This document shows positions 34,749-42,105 of a DNA stretch of 64,000 bases, in pieces. The notes under the pieces were generated by a model. It was not told where the DNA came from. It was given only the letters and a program-made list of their open reading frames with translations, and made no database searches. A program made the translations under genes and the position numbers. The stretch is from an uncultured Oscillospiraceae bacterium (GTDB lineage Bacteria > Bacillota > Clostridia > Oscillospirales > Oscillospiraceae): contig CAJTYO010000002.1 in assembly GCA_910584045.1 (NCBI GenBank), positions 58,003 through 122,002 of the forward strand, written 5' to 3'. The stretch's first letter is position 1. Each line of letters starts with the position of its first letter.

Positions 34749-36002
34749 TTATTTTGTCCAGATATCCTGGGCGGCCTGCAAAAATTCATCGACCGTGTAC
34801 TGCCCTGCAGCATATGCACATACGGCGTCGCCAAGCAGTTGGGCGCTGCCCTCGCCCTCAGGATAAAGTGCATTGTAAATGCCGAGTACTTTATTGGCGT
34901 CTATATACTCCTTTAATTTGGCGCCCAGGGGGCCGACATCTTCGGCAGATACGGGGATATTTGTCAGCGCGGGCACCAGCTTCATTTCCTTGACCATATA
35001 CGCCTGACCTTCTTCTGTGCAGGAAAGCCATGTCAAGAAATCCTTGGCGGCAGCGGTCTCCGCTTCTCCACTGTCCTTGTTGATATGCCATATCGGAGCC
35101 GGCGAGGCAAAAATAACATCATTTTTCGCGGAATCTTCACTGATGCAGAACGGGAACATGCTTACGTTCATTTCGGGGTCCACGGAATCCAGAGAAGGCT
35201 GGGAATAGGAGCCGCCGAACATCATGGCGGTATTGCCGCTGGTAAAGGACGAAACTTCACCTACAAAATCCGTGTTGAAGGGCTTCTCTCCGAATTCGAT
35301 TTCTGTGTCGATCCATTTTGCAAGCTGGATAAAGGGCTCGTTGCCGAGAAAGGTTGCGGTGCCGCCGTTCAGTCCGTCAATAAAGGACAGAGGATCGGCC
35401 TGCAGGGCAAGGCCCATGCTGAATATAAACATGCCGGCCTGATAGTAGCTGCTGTATTCGTTGGAGATGGGGCCCTCCGCGTAGCCGAATTCTACCAGCT
35501 TTTGACAAACCTCTCGGAATTCGGACAGGGTTGTGGGGATTTCCGTAATGCCGGCAGCGGAGAAAGCGTCCACATGATACACGCAGCCGTTACCCTCCAT
35601 TGCCACAGGAAAGCCATAAATTTTACCGTCGATGGAGGTTGTGTCAACTGCCACGTCCGGCATATATTGAACCCATTCCTCCCGGGAGAGGTCCTCCAAG
35701 TAGTCTGCCCACAGGGCCATGTCGTTATAGCCGTTTGTTTGAAAAATTGTCGGGCCCTTATTGGAAGTGAATTGAGTTTTTAACGTTGTGGCATAGTTGT
35801 TTCCGGAGGTCTCCACCGTTATGACTACGCCGGGATGAGTCTCAGTGTATGCGGCGGCAGCGGCCTTCAGCGCCTCGTCAATCTCTATTTTCTGCTGGAA
35901 AATAGTTACTTTGACGGGCTCGTTCTCTTTTGCGCATCCCGATAGAACACACGTGGACATAAGCAGGACTAAGGCAAGCAGTATCGCAACTTGTTTTCTC
36001 AT
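34749..36002 (-). CDS. Sugar ABC transporter substrate-binding lipoprotein
   Basis: A 417-residue family 1 solute-binding protein. The signal peptide ends in a lipobox VLSGC with the lipidated Cys at residue 23. The body shows the family pattern: TETHPGVVITVETSGNNY, FQTNGYNDMALWADYLEDLS and a C-terminal DFLTWLSCTEEGQAYMVK. It captures a carbohydrate outside the membrane and passes it to the two permeases upstream on the same strand. The neighbouring GH3 suggests a beta-linked oligosaccharide. Confidence 0.93.
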   Translation of the reverse strand: MRKQVAILLALVLLMSTCVLSGCAKENEPVKVTIFQQKIEIDEALKAAAAAYTETHPGVVITVETSGNNYATTLKTQFTSNKGPTIFQTNGYNDMALWADYLEDLSREEWVQYMPDVAVDTTSIDGKIYGFPVAMEGNGCVYHVDAFSAAGITEIPTTLSEFREVCQKLVEFGYAEGPISNEYSSYYQAGMFIFSMGLALQADPLSFIDGLNGGTATFLGNEPFIQLAKWIDTEIEFGEKPFNTDFVGEVSSFTSGNTAMMFGGSYSQPSLDSVDPEMNVSMFPFCISEDSAKNDVIFASPAPIWHINKDSGEAETAAAKDFLTWLSCTEEGQAYMVKEMKLVPALTNIPVSAEDVGPLGAKLKEYIDANKVLGIYNALYPEGEGSAQLLGDAVCAYAAGQYTVDEFLQAAQDIWTK

Positions 36003-36040
36003 CGATTTTTCCTCTCATTCTTTCATATTGTTGTATATAA

Positions 36041-36877
36041 TTACCCCTTGATGGCACCGGCCGTCATGCCAGCAAGGATCTTTTTTTGGAGCAGTATGTT
36101 CACAATAAATATGGGAAGAATCCCGATAACCAACGCGGGAAGAGCAATATCCCAGCGGGAAATATATTGCGAGAACAATCCGTTGATGCTGAGCTGGATG
36201 GTTTTGGTCACATCGTTGTTTAAGACAACCAAAGCAATATTATAATCATTCCAGATCCAGAAGATCTCCAGAATGAAAACACTGATCGCAGTGGGCGTCA
36301 TCAGTGGAAAAATAATGCGGAAAAACGCGTAATACACGGAACTTCCATCCATAATTGCGGCTTCTTCCAGCTCTTTGGGGATGGATAATACAGCGCCGCG
36401 CATAATGAAATATGAAAATGCAATCCCCATACCGGTATAGCAAATGATTCCGCCTATAAGTGTCCCGGACAGTCTGACCGCCGACAGCGTTTTAACAATG
36501 GGAAGCATAATCGTTGGAAAAGGGATAAGAATCGATCCAAGCAGAAACATTTCAAAGAGCCTGGAAAACCGGGTTGGGTGGCGTACGGTCCAATACGCAA
36601 CCATGGCGCTTAGAATAGTTATCAGCAAAGTGGAGCAGATTGCCACGATAGCGGTATTGATAAATGCCTTACCCATATTCAGCGCTTTCCAGCTGGAGAT
36701 ATAATTCTCCCAATGTATTTCTTGGGGAAGACTGAAAGGGTTCTGCGTCACTTCACCCATAGTTTTTATACTGTTGAGGGCAACAAGATAAAAGGGCAGC
36801 AGGAACGACAGCGCAAGGATTGCGGCAAACGCAACCTTCACAAGTAGCCTGATGCGCTTTTTCATTTTTACTGTCAC
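36041..36877 (-). CDS. Sugar ABC permease, MalG-type
   Basis: A 278-residue permease with about six membrane segments. The EAA-loop segment KELEEAAIMDGSSVYYAFFRIIFP near residues 168-192 docks the ATPase. The GTG start overlaps the upstream gene by four bases (GTGA); an in-frame ATG four codons on is an alternative. It forms the channel with the MalF-type protein. No ATPase gene exists in this cluster, so a shared MsmX/UgpC-type ATPase elsewhere must power it. Confidence 0.93.
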   Translation of the reverse strand: MTVKMKKRIRLLVKVAFAAILALSFLLPFYLVALNSIKTMGEVTQNPFSLPQEIHWENYISSWKALNMGKAFINTAIVAICSTLLITILSAMVAYWTVRHPTRFSRLFEMFLLGSILIPFPTIMLPIVKTLSAVRLSGTLIGGIICYTGMGIAFSYFIMRGAVLSIPKELEEAAIMDGSSVYYAFFRIIFPLMTPTAISVFILEIFWIWNDYNIALVVLNNDVTKTIQLSINGLFSQYISRWDIALPALVIGILPIFIVNILLQKKILAGMTAGAIKG

Positions 36878-37758
36878 CGAAGATCAGCCTCCTTTTGCTT
36901 GCTTAGGTAGAGCTGAAAGGTTGTAATCACAAAAATCATAACAAAGAAGATAAAGCCTTCCGCATTTGCCAGGCCGTATTGATTGCTGGAAAAAGCATCC
37001 CGGTAAATTTGAAACGCCATGGACGCGGTTGATCCATAGGGGCCTCCGGCGGTAAGGGCCGTGTTCAAGTCGAACATTTTAAACGACTGTGCAATCACCC
37101 AAAAAAAGCAAACCGTGAGATATGGCATACAATAGGGCAGCTTAATTTTCGTGAAAATGTTCCAGTCATTCGCGCCGTCAATGCGCGCGCTTTCACATAA
37201 ACTTGCCGGAACGCCGACTAATGCAGCAATCATAATGACCATTACATATCCTATACTCTGCCAGATGCTGACGATCGCAAGGGCTAGAAATGCAGTTGGA
37301 AAGGAGGCCAGCCACTCAATTTGAAAGAACGTCCATCCAATTTGTTTACCAAGAAACGTAAAACCAATCAGGAAAATAAAACGCCAAATATATCCGAGAA
37401 CGATGCCGCCCAAGGTGTTGGGCAGAAAAAAGATGGAACGAAATAGAACGGATGCAGGCATGTGGGAGGTCAAAAGTGCAGCCAGACCAACGCCGGCTAC
37501 CATGGTAATAATTGTATTTACTGCGGCCATTCCGGCTGTGAAGGCGATAGATTTTGTGAATTGTGTCTGTCCTGTGAAAATTTGCTTGTAGTTATACAGT
37601 CCAACCAAATGAACAGATTTAGAAATCCCATCCCAGTCTGTAAATGAGTAAAAAATGCTCATAACCAGTGGAATGAGGATGACGAACAAAAACAATAGGG
37701 CAGGCACTCCCAGAAAAATAATATCCGGAAAGTATTTTTGAAACAACTTTCGCCGCAT
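36874..37758 (-). CDS. Sugar ABC permease, MalF-type
   Basis: A 294-residue permease and the first gene of the minus-strand operon. About six membrane segments; the EAA motif reads SLCESARIDGANDWNIFTKI near residues 186-205. It opens with a basic cytosolic stretch then FLGVPALLFLFVILIPL. A weak promoter region shared with the divergent AraC gene lies upstream, so it is likely under AraC control. Confidence 0.93.
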   Translation of the reverse strand: MRRKLFQKYFPDIIFLGVPALLFLFVILIPLVMSIFYSFTDWDGISKSVHLVGLYNYKQIFTGQTQFTKSIAFTAGMAAVNTIITMVAGVGLAALLTSHMPASVLFRSIFFLPNTLGGIVLGYIWRFIFLIGFTFLGKQIGWTFFQIEWLASFPTAFLALAIVSIWQSIGYVMVIMIAALVGVPASLCESARIDGANDWNIFTKIKLPYCMPYLTVCFFWVIAQSFKMFDLNTALTAGGPYGSTASMAFQIYRDAFSSNQYGLANAEGFIFFVMIFVITTFQLYLSKQKEADLR

Positions 37759-37925
37759 CGGTATCCTCCTCCTTTCACAAAATCCCGTTTTGCGCCGTTT
37801 GAAACCAGCTTGCCGTTCGCCGGGATATATGGTATACTGTAATAAGATTATATCACTAAATTTTTTTCTATTTTAGAAATATAACGTCAAATTATGGTTT
37901 AAAATCTCCAAAAATAGGTGGCGGC
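37759..37925. promoter_or_regulatory. Divergent promoter region of the carbohydrate island
   Basis: For the AraC gene, TTGCCG (37810-37815) and TATACT (37833-37838) are 17 bases apart. For the sugar operon, a minus-strand TATAAT (37852-37847) has no consensus -35 box, as expected for an activator-dependent promoter. The small inverted repeat TTTCTA-TTT-TAGAAA (37865-37879) lies at the -35 position of the operon promoter and is a possible operator. The region is very AT-rich. Confidence 0.55.
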
Positions 37926-38831
37926 ATGGAGCGTTTTGTACAGAAGGCCCGCGAAATTACGGTTAATAAGCAGGGGATGGAGCTGTTGTCTCACGGGACA
38001 TCGGCCTTCCCGGTTGCAATCTATGACGTTGATTTTACGATTGACAGTTTTCTCTGGCATTGGCATGATGAACTGGAGTTCGGCGTTGTTGCTGCGGGTG
38101 AAATAGATATATATATTGGAACAAATACATATCGACTCAAGGCTGGTGAAGCTTATTTTGCCAACGCAGGCATTCTCCATGCAGGATACAACGTATCTCT
38201 GCAGACCTGCCGGCTGAAAATGATAGTATTCCATCCCAGTATTGTTGGAGGAGCCAGCGGCAGTGTGTTCTGGCAGGATTATGTAAAACCGGTGATTGAA
38301 GACCGGTCCTTGCAGGGCTTGTATTTGTCTCCTGCCGAGTCTTCGCAACGGCTCGCGGTTGAAGCAATCCTGGCCGCCTGGCAAAGCTGCGCAGATCGGT
38401 CGCCCGGTTATCCCTTTCAAGTGCGGAATATTTTGTCAGAAATACTTTTTCAAATCAGCAAAAATCAAGAACAGCCGCATACAAATCTGGATATGAAATA
38501 TCTTCGCAGCAATCAGCGGGTGCAGCAGATGCTGGGATACATCTCCAAACATTATGCAGATTCGATCACGCTGCGGGAAATTGCCGACAGTGCCGCGGTC
38601 AGCCCTAGCGAATGCCTGCGCTGTTTTCACAACATCATACACATCACGCCGATCCAATATCTTCGGGATTACCGGATAAATCAGGCGGCGGAGAGATTGA
38701 AAACCTCCTCCGCCTGTGTATCTGAAATTGCCCGGCAATGCGGTTTCTTAGAAATGAGTTATTTTTCCAAGGTATTCCGAAAAAAGTATGGGTGTTCTCC
38801 TGTTGAATTCCGGAGGGAGCATCTCAAATAG
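37926..38831 (+). CDS. AraC-family transcriptional regulator
   Basis: A 301-residue regulator. Residues about 20-125 form a cupin sensor (HWHDELEFGVVAAGEI, RLKAGEAYFANAGILH). The C-terminal AraC DNA-binding domain covers about 195-298 with two helix-turn-helix units (ITLREIADSAAVSPSECLRC; CVSEIARQCGFLEMSYFSKV) and the ending FRKKYGCSPVEFRREH. It faces the sugar operon across a 167-base gap and is most likely its sugar-responsive activator. Confidence 0.92.
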   Translation: MERFVQKAREITVNKQGMELLSHGTSAFPVAIYDVDFTIDSFLWHWHDELEFGVVAAGEIDIYIGTNTYRLKAGEAYFANAGILHAGYNVSLQTCRLKMIVFHPSIVGGASGSVFWQDYVKPVIEDRSLQGLYLSPAESSQRLAVEAILAAWQSCADRSPGYPFQVRNILSEILFQISKNQEQPHTNLDMKYLRSNQRVQQMLGYISKHYADSITLREIADSAAVSPSECLRCFHNIIHITPIQYLRDYRINQAAERLKTSSACVSEIARQCGFLEMSYFSKVFRKKYGCSPVEFRREHLK

Positions 38832-38939
38832 AGTTTGCCGCTTCCCCCTTGCGTTACTCCTGTCCAAGGCCGCCTGCTTGTTGACATCCCACCCAAAATC
38901 GGCTATGATACAGACAGAACTTCCGGACGATGGATACGA

Positions 38940-38970
38940 GGGGGAGCTGTTCCGGCGGGACAGCTCCCCC
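38940..38970 (+). terminator. Hairpin after AraC gene
   Basis: GGGGGAGCTGT pairs with ACAGCTCCCCC around a 9-nt loop. There is no T tract, so termination is uncertain. The 206-base gap around it holds nothing else I recognise. Confidence 0.4.
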
Positions 38971-39037
38971 TTGCGCCGCCTTGTGGGGGACCGGAGAATC
39001 GACAGATTATTTATTATATTAAGAGGAGATGCAACAT

Positions 39038-40672
39038 ATGAAAGTGCTGATATTGGGCGGCGTGGCTGCGGGAACCAAGGCGGCCGCCAGGCTGCTGCGG
39101 GAGGACCGGAGCTGCGAGGTGACAGTGCTGACCAAGGGCAGCGACATCTCATACGCCGGCTGCGGCCTGCCCTACTATGTGGGGGGCGTTATTCGGGAGA
39201 AGAGCGCGCTGATCGTGAACACGCCGGAGAAGTTTGCGGCCCTCACCGGTGCGAAGGTGAAGACGCTGACCGAGGCTGTGGCCGTCCACCCGGACCGACA
39301 TGTGGTGGAGGCCCGGGACCTGACCACTGGCGAGATGGCGGAGTACGGCTATGACAAGCTGGTGATCGCCACCGGCGCGTCTCCCTTCATTCCATCCGCC
39401 CAGGGACTGGATCTGAAGAATGTGTTCGTCATGCGCACCCCTGACGACGCCATCGCCCTGCGGGCGGCGGTGGAGGCCGGAGAGATCAAACGGGCGGTGG
39501 TGGCCGGCGGCGGCTTCATCGGTCTGGAGGTGGCGGAGAATCTGGCGGTCAGGGGTGTGAGGACCACTGTAATTGACTTTGCGCCCCACGTTCTGCCCAA
39601 TTTCCTGGACCCGGAGCTCAGCGAATATGTGGAGAATAGGATGGCCGAAGCGGGGGTCATGCCGATGACCGGCGTGTCCCTGGAGGGCGCAGAGGGCAGC
39701 GGCAGGGTGGAGAAGGTGCTGACCAGCAAGCGGGCCATGAAGGCAGACGCCCTGGTGCTGGCCATCGGCATCCGGCCCAACACCGCCTTTCTGGAGGGCA
39801 GCGGTATTGAGATGTTCAAGGGGACCATCCTGACGGACCGGCAGCTGCGCACCAACGTGCCGGACGTGTACGCCGCCGGGGACTGCGCCATGGTCACCAA
39901 CCGGCAGACCGGCAAGCCGGCCTGGTCCCCCATGGGCTCCACCGCCAACATCGCCGGACGCATCCTGGCCGGGAATCTGGCGGGCGGACAGACCGCCTAC
40001 CCCGGCGTATTGGGTACCGGCGTGGCCAAGCTGCCCGGCGGGCTGAACGCGGGGCGCACCGGACTGACGGAGACGGCGGCCCGGGCCGAAGGCTATGATG
40101 TGGAGACAGTCCTCACCGTGGTGGACGACAAAGCCCATTACTATCCCGGGGCGGGCTCCTTTATCGTGAAGCTGACGGCGGACCGGACAACCCGGAAGCT
40201 GCTGGGGGTCCAGGTGCTGGGCGGCGGCGCGGTGGATAAGATTGCGGACATTGGCGTGACCGCCATATCCCTGGGGGCCACGGTGGACCAGCTGGCGGCT
40301 ATGGACTTTGCCTACGCGCCGCCCTTCTCCACGGCCATTCATCCCTTTGCCCACAGCGTCAACATTCTGATGAACAAGCTGGACGGGGCCCTGGAGTCCT
40401 TCACGCCGGTGGAGTACGCCGCCGGGGCGGCGGAGGGCTATGAGGTGATCGACTGCGCCCTTGCACCCAGCCTGCCGGGCAGGAAGTACTTGGATTTGAC
40501 CAGGGTGGAGGGGGAGGTCCCGGGACTGGCGAGGGACGCCAGACTGCTCCTGGTCTGCACCAAGGGGAAACGGGCGTATCTGACCCAGAATCGCTTGAAG
40601 TATTTCGGTTATACCAATACCAGGGTCCTGGAGGGCGGGACCACCTTCACGGAGATCGAGGACGGGGAGTAA
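39038..40672 (+). CDS. CoA-disulfide/persulfide reductase with C-terminal rhodanese domain
   Basis: The ATG at 39038 has AAGAGGAG at the right distance and gives 544 residues. The FAD loop GGVAAGTKAAA opens the protein; the redox Cys sits near residue 42 in SYAGCGLPYY, as in CoA-disulfide reductases, and the NAD loop is VVAGGGFIGLEVAEN. YAAGDCAMV marks the second FAD site, followed by the dimerisation domain (FAYAPPFSTAIHPFAH). The last 95 residues form a rhodanese domain with Cys near 507 in VCTKGKRAY. Such two-domain enzymes (CoADR-Rhd, Npsr) reduce CoA persulfide or polysulfide with NAD(P)H. The next gene is sulfite-reductase-like, which supports sulfur chemistry. Confidence 0.88.
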   Translation: MKVLILGGVAAGTKAAARLLREDRSCEVTVLTKGSDISYAGCGLPYYVGGVIREKSALIVNTPEKFAALTGAKVKTLTEAVAVHPDRHVVEARDLTTGEMAEYGYDKLVIATGASPFIPSAQGLDLKNVFVMRTPDDAIALRAAVEAGEIKRAVVAGGGFIGLEVAENLAVRGVRTTVIDFAPHVLPNFLDPELSEYVENRMAEAGVMPMTGVSLEGAEGSGRVEKVLTSKRAMKADALVLAIGIRPNTAFLEGSGIEMFKGTILTDRQLRTNVPDVYAAGDCAMVTNRQTGKPAWSPMGSTANIAGRILAGNLAGGQTAYPGVLGTGVAKLPGGLNAGRTGLTETAARAEGYDVETVLTVVDDKAHYYPGAGSFIVKLTADRTTRKLLGVQVLGGGAVDKIADIGVTAISLGATVDQLAAMDFAYAPPFSTAIHPFAHSVNILMNKLDGALESFTPVEYAAGAAEGYEVIDCALAPSLPGRKYLDLTRVEGEVPGLARDARLLLVCTKGKRAYLTQNRLKYFGYTNTRVLEGGTTFTEIEDGE

Positions 40673-40730
40673 GGATTGTCCCTCTCCCGGGACAGTATGC
40701 TGCATAAGTTAAAACTAAAGGAGAAAGACT

Positions 40731-41684
40731 ATGGCAACACTGACAATCAGTCCGCTGGATGAAAAAAGAGTAAAGGCGATGGGGTTTCTCTCCAACAAGG
40801 GGACGGACAACTTCTCCGGCAGAATTATCACAGTGAACGGCAAGATCACCGCCGCGCAGCAGCGCTGCATCGCCGAGGCGGCGGAGAAGTTCGGCAACGG
40901 CGTCATCACCTTCACCACCCGCCTGACCATCGAGGTCCAGGGCATTCCCTATGACAAGATCGAGGATTTCCAGGCCTATATCGCCCGGGAGGGGCTGGTC
41001 ACCGGCGGCACCGGCTCCATGGTCCGCCCCGTGGTGGCCTGCAAGGGAACCACCTGCCAGTATGGCCTGCTGGATTCCTTCGCCATCAGCGAGGAGATCC
41101 ACCACCGTTTTTATGAGGGCTACCGGGGGGTGAAGCTGCCCCACAAGTTCAAGATCGCCGTGGGCGGCTGCCCCAATAACTGCGTCAAACCGGACCTCAA
41201 CGACCTGGGCATCATCGGCCAGCGCATCCCGGGCCTGGACCAGGACGAGTGCAACGGCTGCAAAAAGTGCGGCGTAGTGCAGGTCTGCCCCATGGGCGCG
41301 GCCAAGCTGGCTGACGGCGTGCTGGAGATTGATAAGAGCGTCTGCAACAACTGCGGCCGCTGCATCGGCTCCTGTCACTTCGACGCGCTGGACGAGGGGA
41401 CCTATGGCTACAAGATCTATATTGGGGGCCGCTGGGGCAAGAAGGTGGCCCAGGGACGGGCTCTCAGCAGGATATTCACCGACAAGGAGGAGGCGCTGGC
41501 CGTCATTGAAAAGGCGATTCTCCTCTTCCGTGAGCAGGGCAAGACCGGCGAGCGCTTCGCCAAGACCATCGAGCGCCTGGGCTTTGAAAATGTGGAGGCT
41601 CAACTGCTGGGCAATGAGCTGCTGGAGCGCAAACAGGCGATTCTGGACGCGGAGCTCCATGTGACGGGCGGCGCAACCTGCTGA
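40731..41684 (+). CDS. Siroheme/4Fe-4S sulfite (nitrite) reductase-like protein with ferredoxin domain
   Basis: A 317-residue cytosolic protein. The ferrite reductase-like N-terminal half is followed by siroheme-cluster ligands CKGTTC (near 104-109) and GGCPNNC (near 147-153). Two 4Fe-4S ferredoxin motifs follow: CNGCKKCGVVQVCP and CNNCGRCIGSC. This layout resembles the AsrC-type anaerobic sulfite reductase subunit and its single-subunit relatives in Clostridia. No asrA or asrB is adjacent. The preceding CoA-persulfide reductase, 58 bases upstream, suggests a joint role in handling sulfite, persulfide or sulfur. Nitrite as substrate cannot be excluded. Confidence 0.85.
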   Translation: MATLTISPLDEKRVKAMGFLSNKGTDNFSGRIITVNGKITAAQQRCIAEAAEKFGNGVITFTTRLTIEVQGIPYDKIEDFQAYIAREGLVTGGTGSMVRPVVACKGTTCQYGLLDSFAISEEIHHRFYEGYRGVKLPHKFKIAVGGCPNNCVKPDLNDLGIIGQRIPGLDQDECNGCKKCGVVQVCPMGAAKLADGVLEIDKSVCNNCGRCIGSCHFDALDEGTYGYKIYIGGRWGKKVAQGRALSRIFTDKEEALAVIEKAILLFREQGKTGERFAKTIERLGFENVEAQLLGNELLERKQAILDAELHVTGGATC

Positions 41685-41714
41685 CGGTCAAAAATCCGGA
41701 AACACGCCATATGA

Positions 41715-41759
41715 CAGCCCGGCCGGCCTGCATACCAGGGCCGGCCGGGCTGCATTTTG
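41715..41759 (+). terminator. Intrinsic terminator after sulfite-reductase-like gene
   Basis: A perfect 14-bp stem (CAGCCCGGCCGGCC and complement, 10-nt loop) is followed by CATTTTGT. Confidence 0.8.
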
Positions 41760-41858
41760 TCGGGAAGCGGCGGCATCTTTGTACTGATTTTACGGAGATG
41801 CGCCGGATTGAGTATGAAAGTTTTGACAAAATTGGCTTCAATTTCTGTGGCGGCGGGA

Positions 41859-41887
41859 TTGACATCGCTTCCAAATTTCAGTATAAT
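41859..41887 (+). promoter_or_regulatory. Consensus promoter of the peptide transporter operon
   Basis: TTGACA and TATAAT with a 17-base spacer match the sigma-A consensus exactly. The first gene starts 218 bases downstream, leaving a long structured leader. Confidence 0.88.
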
Positions 41888-41908
41888 ATTCATCGGAAGA
41901 TTGTCTTC

Positions 41909-42006
41909 ATTAAAGCGCGGCTTGCAAGAGATTCACCGCGTTTTTCTTGAGCAGGGCAGTTTCGCGCTTTAAATTTAAAGCGCGCCGGCAGCGGTTCCGC
42001 TGCCGG
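41909..42006 (+). promoter_or_regulatory. Structured leader with alternative hairpins (attenuator candidate)
   Basis: Three segments share complementary bases. TTAAAGCGCG (41910-41919) can pair with CGCGCTTTAA (41963-41972). The same early segment can instead pair CGCGG with CCGCG (ending 41940), which is followed by five Ts and looks like a terminator. CGCGCTTTAAA can also pair with the adjacent TTTAAAGCGCG to make a perfect 22-bp palindrome (41963-41984). A further 10-bp stem, CCGGCAGCGG/CCGCTGCCGG, follows at 41985-42006. No known riboswitch class fits by eye. The palindrome could also be a protein operator. Confidence 0.5.
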
Positions 42007-42105
42007 AATTGGCGCTGTCCCCTTTCTTTTGTATTCGGCCGGCGCGGGGCGGGTGGAAAAAGTCCAAGCCGTTCCGGTTGAAGATATTATGATAGGAGGA
42101 ATATC

